NCBI RefSeq assembly: GCF_003665155.1
Contig: NZ_RCFQ01000010.1
Coordinates: forward strand, 24,079-88,078
Direction of reading: 5' to 3'
DNA length: 64,000 nt
Source: Mariprofundus sp. EBB-1
Lineage (GTDB): Bacteria; Pseudomonadota; Zetaproteobacteria; Mariprofundales; Mariprofundaceae
In this document: one piece after another, positions 52,603 through 60,289 of the stretch
Numbering within the stretch: the first letter of the stretch is position 1
Layout: every line of letters begins with the position of its first letter
Program-made: the position numbers and the translations under genes
Notes under the pieces: generated by a model
Told to the model about the DNA's origin: nothing
Database searches by the model: none
Seen by the model: the letters and a program-made list of their open reading frames with translations, nothing else

Positions 52603-55422
52603 TTACTGCTTGCGGAGTTCTTTTTGCACCTTCTTCTCCACAGCACCACCAATTCCTCCCGCCATATTCAGCCCCTGCATCAGCTTAAGCACATTCTCTT
52701 CAATATTAAAGTTGAGTTCGACAGCCCTGCCATTTTCATATTCCGGGTTTTTGCCTTTCAGTTTGATATTCATCTTCAACTCACCATCAGGAGTATAGTT
52801 CGCGCCTATATTCAGCAGCTTGTAATGAAAGTTATGCATAATATCCATGACCATTTTTGTTGCTTGATCAGAGGCCGCAAGATTGCGCACCGATTCCGTA
52901 CCAAGATAACGAATCAGTCCATCGACATTGGCCGAATGCAACACTCCGGCCGTCATTTTCAGTCCATCACTGGTCCAGTCAAAAGGTAGTTCACCATCCA
53001 GCAGACCTTGAACCTGCAAGCCCTCTTGCCGCCTGATTTCAGCCACCTGCCCTGCATCCATATGTTTTATCTGCACCAGAAATGGGTTGCTGGCCCTGGC
53101 AAGATCAATAGAGATCTTTTCACTGGAAACCAGCCCCCCCAATGCTTCAGCCTTGAGTTGATTAATCTGTATGTTCGCCAAACCGGCAAACGGATAGGCA
53201 AAGGCCGCAGACATACTGATATGATGAACCGGCACACCTGCATCAAGCCTGTCCAGGCTCACTACAGCCGGAACCATCAACAAACGCTTCTCATCAACGT
53301 TAAAGTGCAGATTCCCACTAAGACCTGAAAATTTATTCGTTTTATAAAACCCTTTCAGACCTGACAGCTTCAGGTCAAAACGCGCATCCATATTATTTTT
53401 CTGTTGTCTGTTTTTCTGCCATTGTACGCTGCCCTTGAGATCCAAGACTCCACCCTCAATGGCATAGTTATCATGGCTATCAATGATTCGGGAAAGATCC
53501 ATTGCCCCGGCACCAAAGGTCAGCTGCTCGGCAGTAAATTCAAGTAAGCCCTGCTGCTTAGCCTGTATATGTTTCAATTTCCAGACCAGATGAACACCAG
53601 CCTCAGGAGCATCCACTTTCCCAAGTGCTGAAAGCTGTTTTTTTGAAAGATCAAATGAGCCTGATACATTACTCTCAGGCAGTTTCATGGTCGGAGTGGT
53701 AAACTTGATGCCACTGGCAACAAAACTACCTGACGGAGAGAAGATAGAGCCCTGATGCAGGTTTATATTCAAACCCCGACTGGCAAAGCTATTCTCCTGC
53801 AACTGCAAGCGTGGCAGCACTAGGGCGATAGATGTTTTATTGACAAGATTCACAGCGCCTTTCGGCATGATGGCAAACGCTATCGGCCTCATTGCTTTGA
53901 TATTCACATATGAGACAGCCTGATCGCCAAGGTGAACATTTTTCACCTGCAATGTACTTTTCTCAGCGATATTGAAATGCCATGCAGATTCGGAAAGCTG
54001 GCGACTGAGCTGCCAGTTAAGCTGCTCACCATGTTGCTTAGAACGCATATTTCCGGCAACGGACACCTGCTTGTCTGAAAGTTCGAATGTGCCTGAAAGA
54101 TTACTTTCAGGCAGCGACAAAGCCGGCGATACCAATGTAATCGCCGCCGCAGTAAAGCTACCCGATGGCGTAAGCAGGCTTCCCTGCTTGAGCGCCAGAG
54201 ATATCTTTCGACTGGCCAGTTTCACATCCTGGCTCTCTGCTGTTGGAACCATCAGTTCAACAGCGGCTTCCTGCACAATGCTTATCTCATTGCTCAAACG
54301 GATTCCTAAAGGTTCAATAAAGCGCAACTGAGCAGAGGGGATGTGTATATCATTGATGCGGATATTTTTTAGCCGCAAAGCACTGTTCTCAGCAATCGCT
54401 GCCGACCAGCCCGACGCAGTCAGTGCGAAAGAGCCTGAAAGGTGCGCCAGATCGGCATGCATTGCTTCTTGATCTCCAAACCTTAGCTGTGATCCATCGA
54501 CAATATCCCAGGCACCCATGCCCTGCTGGAAACTCACATTCAGATTCAACTTGCCATGGGCATCATCTGAATCCGGCCGGTGCAGTGCCGCGTCCAGTGT
54601 AAAAACAGCTGTAGCATCCAACTGCTGCAATAGCGGTTGGCTACTTTGGGCAGGCAACGACAGCTGCCACGAACCATGCAAGACACCTTCCATCTGTTGC
54701 TCAGACATATTCAACCACGGCTTGAGCAATGCGAAAAGTGGCGCAATTGCTACATCTGTTTCACCATCGACAGTGAGGTCATTCGCTGTTTTACGCATTG
54801 TTGTTTGCACATCAATAATAGATATATCGCCCTGAGAGAGCGCCGCACTGACCCCGTTCTCCCTGTTCATCTCCAGTGTTAACTGCACACCTTTCAGATG
54901 AGACGCTTCATTCAACGCCACAGACAGCCCCTGATCGGAATATCTCGCATATCCTCTAATTTCCTGGATCACCTCACCCTGCTGATTCTGTTGCTGCAAT
55001 TGAATATGACGGATATGAAAGCTGGAGAGCGGGAGAGATTCCAATAAAAGAGCCGGGGTCGTCAGCACCGGAATAGCTTCAGCATTCGACTCGGAAGTAG
55101 TTCGCAAGTTCAGTGCCGCAGACTCCAGCGACACATCTTCAACCCGCTTCTCCATCAAGCCGGCAAGCGTGTAACTGATATCCGCATCTGTAATATCAAG
55201 CTCAAATGAGGCGTTTTGGTCTTTACAATAAAGCCTGTTGATATGACTTTGATGCCAACCGACACCGCCAATATCAACCACAGCGTCACGGCATTGCTGC
55301 TGAACCAATATATTTTCTACAAGCTTCGCTCCCCATAATGGAGCACTAAACCAGATAACTGGCAGAAGCAGTATGAGTAAAGTCGCGAACAAAAAGATGA
55401 AACGCCTGAAGTTCATCATCAT
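52603..55422 (-). CDS. ydbH: YdbH-family AsmA-like intermembrane lipid-transport protein
   Basis: A 939-residue protein with one N-terminal membrane anchor (FIFLFATLLILLLPVIWF) and a long beta-rich body, as in AsmA-like bridges (YdbH, TamB, YhdP). The DUF748/YdbH C-terminal part (GLLDGELPFDWTSDGLKMTAGVLHSANVDG) is recognisable. An internal duplication is visible: segments near 420-460 and 560-610 share SLLTPSGSF/SIFSPSGSF and LPESNLSGTF/LPESNVSGSF. It carries phospholipid between inner and outer membrane together with YnbE. Gene starts at 55422 (ATGATGATG). Confidence 0.9.
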   Translation of the reverse strand: MMMNFRRFIFLFATLLILLLPVIWFSAPLWGAKLVENILVQQQCRDAVVDIGGVGWHQSHINRLYCKDQNASFELDITDADISYTLAGLMEKRVEDVSLESAALNLRTTSESNAEAIPVLTTPALLLESLPLSSFHIRHIQLQQQNQQGEVIQEIRGYARYSDQGLSVALNEASHLKGVQLTLEMNRENGVSAALSQGDISIIDVQTTMRKTANDLTVDGETDVAIAPLFALLKPWLNMSEQQMEGVLHGSWQLSLPAQSSQPLLQQLDATAVFTLDAALHRPDSDDAHGKLNLNVSFQQGMGAWDIVDGSQLRFGDQEAMHADLAHLSGSFALTASGWSAAIAENSALRLKNIRINDIHIPSAQLRFIEPLGIRLSNEISIVQEAAVELMVPTAESQDVKLASRKISLALKQGSLLTPSGSFTAAAITLVSPALSLPESNLSGTFELSDKQVSVAGNMRSKQHGEQLNWQLSRQLSESAWHFNIAEKSTLQVKNVHLGDQAVSYVNIKAMRPIAFAIMPKGAVNLVNKTSIALVLPRLQLQENSFASRGLNINLHQGSIFSPSGSFVASGIKFTTPTMKLPESNVSGSFDLSKKQLSALGKVDAPEAGVHLVWKLKHIQAKQQGLLEFTAEQLTFGAGAMDLSRIIDSHDNYAIEGGVLDLKGSVQWQKNRQQKNNMDARFDLKLSGLKGFYKTNKFSGLSGNLHFNVDEKRLLMVPAVVSLDRLDAGVPVHHISMSAAFAYPFAGLANIQINQLKAEALGGLVSSEKISIDLARASNPFLVQIKHMDAGQVAEIRRQEGLQVQGLLDGELPFDWTSDGLKMTAGVLHSANVDGLIRYLGTESVRNLAASDQATKMVMDIMHNFHYKLLNIGANYTPDGELKMNIKLKGKNPEYENGRAVELNFNIEENVLKLMQGLNMAGGIGGAVEKKVQKELRKQ

Positions 55423-55495
55423 ATTTTATGAATATTATAAACAAATAGCCAGATTTAGCCGCTTTCTGATAGGGAAGTCGCAATAAAATGCATCA

Positions 55496-55617
55496 AAGCA
55501 TTCACCGCAATCCCCTAGGGGAGCCTCTCTTTCACAAGCGTTGTCACCTTCAGGACGCAGAGTAAAAACAAACAACTCTGTTATTTTGACTTTCCTTGCG
55601 TAACTCTGCGGTGAAAA
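55496..55617. repeat. Inverted-repeat-bounded segment with TTCACCGCA ends
   Basis: A ~120-bp noncoding segment between the AIM24-like gene and ydbH starts with ATTCACCGCAA and ends with TTGCGT..TGCGGTGAA, in inverted orientation. The right arm resembles the repeat at 39267. It may be a miniature mobile or REP-like element, or just a remnant. Confidence 0.4.
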
Positions 55618-55660
55618 AAACTGAATAATGAAAACAAAACCAGTGAAGCTTTCTGGAGCC

Positions 55661-56419
55661 TTAGTCTTCGCCTTTTGCACCACCACCCGCCGATGGAGCA
55701 TTCGCCAGAATGCGATCGGCCAGGCGGGAGAATGGCAAGCTCTGAACCCACACCTTACCGGTGCCGCGCAGCGTAGCTAAAAACAGCCCCTCTCCACCAA
55801 ACAACATGCTTTTCAGGTTACCTGCACGCTCAATGTCATACGAAACTGTCGATTCAAATGCGACCAGACAACCGGTATCTACGCGCAGGGTTTCATCATT
55901 CAACTCTTTTTCAATGACCGTACCGCCAGCATGAATAAAGACTAAACCATCACCACTTAGCTTCTGCAGAATAAAGCCCTCACCACCAAAAAAACCGCGT
56001 CCCAGTCGTTTACTAAACGCGATATCAACCTTTGTACCCAGAGCAGCGCACAAGAAAGAATCCTTCTGACAAAGCAACTCGCCTCCACAGGTAGACATAT
56101 CAACAGGCACCACAGACCCCGGATAAGGCGCTGCAAAGGCCACATGGCTCTTATTAGCAGCGCCGGCATGGGTGAAATGGGTCATAAACAGTGATTCACC
56201 GGTAATGGCGCGCTTACCTGCGCTCCACAATTTGCCGAACATGCCGCTTTCAGCTTCCGAGCCATCGCCCATCTTGGTTTCAAAAACGATGCCCTCTTCC
56301 ATATAGGTCATAGCACCTGCCTCAGCAATCACCGTTTCACCCGGATCCAGTTCCACTTCAAGCAGCTGCATGCCATGACCGATAATCTTATAATCTACTG
56401 CGTGACAACGTCTATCCAT
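55661..56419 (-). CDS. AIM24/TIGR00266-family protein
   Basis: A 252-residue beta-rich protein of the AIM24 family (TIGR00266), known widely but without a clear function in bacteria. Signature pieces: [56 protein letters not shown] near the C-terminus, and the repeated GGEGF/GGEGL. No signal peptide. It ends the chemotaxis operon, 85 bases after the MCP-like gene, so an effect on signalling is conceivable but only by position. Confidence 0.9.
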   Translation of the reverse strand: MDRRCHAVDYKIIGHGMQLLEVELDPGETVIAEAGAMTYMEEGIVFETKMGDGSEAESGMFGKLWSAGKRAITGESLFMTHFTHAGAANKSHVAFAAPYPGSVVPVDMSTCGGELLCQKDSFLCAALGTKVDIAFSKRLGRGFFGGEGFILQKLSGDGLVFIHAGGTVIEKELNDETLRVDTGCLVAFESTVSYDIERAGNLKSMLFGGEGLFLATLRGTGKVWVQSLPFSRLADRILANAPSAGGGAKGED

Positions 56420-56504
56420 TTTCCCTCTCCTGCGTTTTTTGATTGTTCATGATAAGTCGTAAAGAGTCCATCCATGGGCGCGTTGATGACTTTTCACGAC
56501 GTCA

Positions 56505-57818
56505 TTATTCATTGCTCTGGAGCTGCTCAAGCAACGCAACAACCTCACCTGAAGGTATGCCCAACTGCTCGATGAGTGAACTGGCTGCCACTTTGTCACC
56601 TTTGTTGAATTTTTCAACGGTCTCCCTTGCCAGGCGGTGCACTTCTGCATGTGGTTTTTCTAATGCTGTAAATGCCCTGTGCTGGCCATATAGCTCCTTT
56701 CCCTCAGCATAATACCATTTACCAAGCCTGCAGTGACGATGATCGGCAACATCATCAGTGGCAATATGTTCGTGCCCAAGCATCATATCTATCAAGCGTT
56801 TTTTCCACAGCATATGATCGGTTTTGGCAAGGCTGAGAACCCCTTTCGTAACCTTGTTCTGTGACAAACTACCCAACTGTTCCCTGATACCCGACTCAAG
56901 ATCCCGCATCTGCCCAACAGTATGGCCTACTTCGTGGGCTGAGGTGCTCACCAGTTCTGACACTTCATGCGTGCGTTCAGCGATTTCCTGCGAAGCGTCA
57001 CCCTGATCAGAAGCTGCTGCTCTGATATGTTGAATCTGTTCTGAAACCAGACTAAAGGCCGTGATAACCTCCTGCATGCTAAGTCCGGCATCTTGTGCGG
57101 CGGCTCCACCTTGCTCTGCATGCTCTACATTTTCTCCGAACAGGTTCACCACAAGCTTAATCTCTCCCTGTAGCTGACCTATTTTACCACTAATTTCTGA
57201 AGCTGCTTTTGCTGTCTGCTGTGACAACCCCTTTACTTCGCCAGCCACCACAGCAAAACCCTGACCGGCTTCGCCAGCCCGGGCGGCTTCAATCGTGGCA
57301 TTCAATGCAAGCATATTCGTCTGCCCTGCAATGCGCTGAATCGATGCCACAATTGAATCTATTTCGCCTGAGTACAACACCAAACGCTCAACATTTTCCC
57401 TGGCCGTACGTGCGCGCTCTGCCAAATCACTCAACAGCTGCAAGGCATTATCCACGGAGGCTGATCCATGATTAGCCGCCTCTACGGCCTGTGTAGAAAG
57501 CCCTACGGCCTCTTGTGAACTTTCTGCAATCTGTTGATTGGTCGCTGCCATTTCCTCGGTTGCAGCAGCCATGGATAATGTTCGCTCATCAATATGGGAC
57601 ATGCCGTCCGCCATACGGCTCATCGTCGCCAGCACCTCGAACATGCTCATGCAGTTCACTGCCTGACTCTCCATTAAACCTTCAATCATGGTCTCAAGCG
57701 TAGCACCCAGATGGTTGACCGTTGCCACCATTGGATCATCACCTGCTGCCCTATAGGTAAAGTCACCTGCTGCAAATTGCTCAAGTGTAGCTCTGATACT
57801 TTCATTGTTTTCCATCAT
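56505..57818 (-). CDS. Soluble methyl-accepting chemotaxis protein with CZB zinc domain
   Basis: A ~437-residue cytosolic receptor without transmembrane helices. Residues ~1-60 form a short HAMP-like helix. The signalling hairpin tip is present: [35 protein letters not shown]. The C-terminal CZB domain has DHMLWKKRL, then [11 protein letters not shown] (H-x-C-x2-G-x-WY) and a later His (KPHAEVH), the four zinc ligands. Such receptors sense zinc release by oxidants. GAGGAG stands before two adjacent ATGs (57818, 57815). It lies beside cheR and cheB. Confidence 0.9.
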   Translation of the reverse strand: MMENNESIRATLEQFAAGDFTYRAAGDDPMVATVNHLGATLETMIEGLMESQAVNCMSMFEVLATMSRMADGMSHIDERTLSMAAATEEMAATNQQIAESSQEAVGLSTQAVEAANHGSASVDNALQLLSDLAERARTARENVERLVLYSGEIDSIVASIQRIAGQTNMLALNATIEAARAGEAGQGFAVVAGEVKGLSQQTAKAASEISGKIGQLQGEIKLVVNLFGENVEHAEQGGAAAQDAGLSMQEVITAFSLVSEQIQHIRAAASDQGDASQEIAERTHEVSELVSTSAHEVGHTVGQMRDLESGIREQLGSLSQNKVTKGVLSLAKTDHMLWKKRLIDMMLGHEHIATDDVADHRHCRLGKWYYAEGKELYGQHRAFTALEKPHAEVHRLARETVEKFNKGDKVAASSLIEQLGIPSGEVVALLEQLQSNE

Positions 57819-57874
57819 ACGCTCCTCTTGCATACGTCAATCGACACGCTCTTTCTACATGCCACTTCAAATCA

Positions 57875-58714
57875 TTACTTTGCTGCCAGTTGCCAGACAG
57901 GCCTGTTTTCAAGCCGATGCACGGTCCATTTTGAATGATTACCCGTTACCATTTCACCGGCTCCCGTAAATAACCACCCACCTGCAGTCATTACCTGGGC
58001 AATCGCATCAATCACCTGTTTACGTTGCTCCATATCAAAATAGATCAACACATTCCGACAAAATACGATATCAAACGGGCCATGCTGTTTGAGTGAACTC
58101 GCCAGCATGGGAGAAATCAGGTTTCCCTGTTGAAATTTCACCATGGATTTCAGGTTCGCTTTTATCTGCCAGAGCTGCGAACCCTGTGCATCAAAATGAG
58201 CTCTCAGATGTTGTGCTGATAGCCCCCGCTGCACCTCCATTTTTTTATACAGCCCTTGTTGCGCATAATCAATTGCACCCGCGGAAATATCTGTTCCGAT
58301 AATTTTCACCCGGCTTTCCGCGCCGGCAAGGGCGTCTTTGGCCATCATGGCTATAGAATAAGCCTCCTGACCTGTAGAGGCGGCTGCCGACCAAATCCTT
58401 ATCGAGCCAGACAAACCTTTTTCTCTGACCAAGGTGGGAAACAGATGTTTTTTTAACACTTCAAATGGATAATTATCACGGAAGAACAGTGTTTCATTGG
58501 TGGTCATCTTATCCAATACCAGTCTTGCCAACGCGCCCCGTTCATCTCTGCGTATCATGTCAATCAACGTATCCAGCGAAGCTATACCTTGACTGCGTGC
58601 CAATGGCAGCAAACGTGTTCGAATAAGATAAAGTTTATTTGCATCAATAGCCTGGCCTATTTCACGACGCACAAAAGCAGAAAAATATTTCAATCGATCA
58701 CTACTTATTGACAT
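57875..58714 (-). CDS. cheR: Chemotaxis protein methyltransferase CheR
   Basis: A 279-residue enzyme that methylates receptor glutamates with SAM. N-domain (SSDRLKYFSAFVRREIGQAIDANK), linker, then the SAM fold: RIWSAAASTGQEAYSIAM, IIGTDISAGAIDYAQQG, FDIVFCRNVLIYFD. The ATG at 58714 is used; it lies just after the cheB stop. Lacks the TPR seen in some CheR, and ends after the methylase domain. Confidence 0.95.
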   Translation of the reverse strand: MSISSDRLKYFSAFVRREIGQAIDANKLYLIRTRLLPLARSQGIASLDTLIDMIRRDERGALARLVLDKMTTNETLFFRDNYPFEVLKKHLFPTLVREKGLSGSIRIWSAAASTGQEAYSIAMMAKDALAGAESRVKIIGTDISAGAIDYAQQGLYKKMEVQRGLSAQHLRAHFDAQGSQLWQIKANLKSMVKFQQGNLISPMLASSLKQHGPFDIVFCRNVLIYFDMEQRKQVIDAIAQVMTAGGWLFTGAGEMVTGNHSKWTVHRLENRPVWQLAAK

Positions 58715-58719
58715 TGTAA

Positions 58720-59754
58720 TCACCCACAGCAAATCCGTTTTATCGCATCTCCAATCTGATCAAGCGCCAGTACTTCGTCTGCGGCCCCCAACTTCACAGT
58801 TTCACCGGGCATTCCCCAAACCACACTACTTTGCCTGTCCTGAGCAATGACTTTTCCACCAGCCTCTGACAATGCGGCCGCACCAGCCGCACCATCCACT
58901 CCCATGCCAGTGAGTATCACGGTTAAGGTCTTTACTCTTCCAGCCAGTTTATGCAGTGAACGAAGCGTAACATCCACAGCAGGTTTACAGTGATGTACGG
59001 CAGCGCCGTCATCAAGTCGCACCACAAGCTTGCCGGGCGCATTTTGTTCAATCATCAAATGCTGTTCTCCGGGTGAGAAATAAATATGACCCGCTTTCAG
59101 ACCTTCTCCATCCTTGGCTACACAACACTTCAAACGGGTATCCTGATCCAAACGGCGGGCCAGTGATTCCACAAATAGTTTAGGCATGTGCTGTACAACC
59201 ACAATGGGAAAGGGGAAGTCTGCGCTCAACACCGTCAACACATCATAGAGGGCGGCAGGACCACCTGTGCTTGAACCAATAACAACGATGTCAGGTCTGA
59301 AACGACGAAATGACCTACTTGGTCGCGATACGTTCACACCACGGTAGGAACTATGCATCCGCCCTGCCGCAGCCCGAATTTTTTCTCCCAGTTCATTGGT
59401 CAATGTTTTCACAGGCTCTGATACGCTGGCTCTGGGCTTAAGGACAACATCAATCGCCCCTGCCTCCAATACTTGCACCACCCGTTCAGCATCATCTCTG
59501 GTTTCAGCTGCTACAATAATCGTTTTTATCATTGGATATTTCACCGACAATACAGCCAGTGTTTCCATGCCGTTCATGCGGGGCATATTCATATCCAGGG
59601 TAATGACATCCGGTTGTAGTATTGCAATCTTCGCCAGTGCATCCTGTCCATCGACAGCTTCACCAACAATCTCGATATCACTGCATGTCCGCAACGCCCG
59701 CACCAACAACTTGCGATAAAGCGCGGAATCATCAACCAGTAACACCCGAATCAT
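58720..59754 (-). CDS. cheB: Chemotaxis response regulator protein-glutamate methylesterase CheB
   Basis: A 344-residue regulator. Receiver: VDDSALYRK, phosphoacceptor in ITLDMNMPRMNG, and the Lys in VVLKPRAS. A linker then leads to the methylesterase domain with Ser in GSSTGGPAAL, His in VQHMPKLF, and Asp in GMGVDGAAG. It removes methyl groups from receptors and deamidates glutamines. A 67-base gap separates it from cheW on the 5' side. Confidence 0.96.
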   Translation of the reverse strand: MIRVLLVDDSALYRKLLVRALRTCSDIEIVGEAVDGQDALAKIAILQPDVITLDMNMPRMNGMETLAVLSVKYPMIKTIIVAAETRDDAERVVQVLEAGAIDVVLKPRASVSEPVKTLTNELGEKIRAAAGRMHSSYRGVNVSRPSRSFRRFRPDIVVIGSSTGGPAALYDVLTVLSADFPFPIVVVQHMPKLFVESLARRLDQDTRLKCCVAKDGEGLKAGHIYFSPGEQHLMIEQNAPGKLVVRLDDGAAVHHCKPAVDVTLRSLHKLAGRVKTLTVILTGMGVDGAAGAAALSEAGGKVIAQDRQSSVVWGMPGETVKLGAADEVLALDQIGDAIKRICCG

Positions 59755-59821
59755 GAATAATATACCGCTACAACAGGTCGCTTAGTCATCACGCCGGCAT
59801 CGATCATAACAAATACCCTCA

Positions 59822-60289
59822 TCAGTTCTGCTGCTCAGGCATACTCATATCTATCACCTTCTTAATATCCAGCAGTATTAAAATGCGTTTATGCTCTTTC
59901 AATACACCGCGGCAGACACATTTCCAATTTTCTTCCAACGATTCAGGCGTGCGTTCAAATGCTCCTGCATCCATCTCAATCACTTCGCCTACTGCATCCA
60001 CAGTCAAACCAAAATTTTCCACCGCATCTGTTTCTATAATAATCGTTCGGTAATTTGTCTGTTCTGCATCTATGTCAATATGAAGAATTTTACGCAAATC
60101 CAATTCAGTAAGAATTCTGCCACGCAGATTGATCAAACCATTGACTGCATCGGGAGCCAGAGGAATAACCGTTTTCATTTGTGGCGTCACCACTTCTGAA
60201 AGCTGCTGTACAGGCAATGCCAGCCACTGCTCTGCAACCCTGCACGTCAGTAATCTTGATCGCGTTTGCACCATGTCAGAATCAGGCAT
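59822..60289 (-). CDS. cheW: Chemotaxis coupling protein CheW
   Basis: A 155-residue scaffold linking receptors and CheA. CheW fold: LLTCRVAEQWLALPVQQLSEV, GLINLRGRILTELDLRKIL (the RGxI motif), GLTVDAVGEVIEM, RILILLDIKKVI. The ATG at 60289 has GGGAG seven bases upstream and overlaps the cheA stop by 8 bases; the longer frame (60316) lies in cheA. Confidence 0.93.
   Translation of the reverse strand: MPDSDMVQTRSRLLTCRVAEQWLALPVQQLSEVVTPQMKTVIPLAPDAVNGLINLRGRILTELDLRKILHIDIDAEQTNYRTIIIETDAVENFGLTVDAVGEVIEMDAGAFERTPESLEENWKCVCRGVLKEHKRILILLDIKKVIDMSMPEQQN

Noticed and set aside
55435..55701. 88-codon minus-strand frame overlapping the AIM24 gene end
   Set aside because: It runs through the inverted repeat element at 55496-55617 and overlaps a well supported gene.
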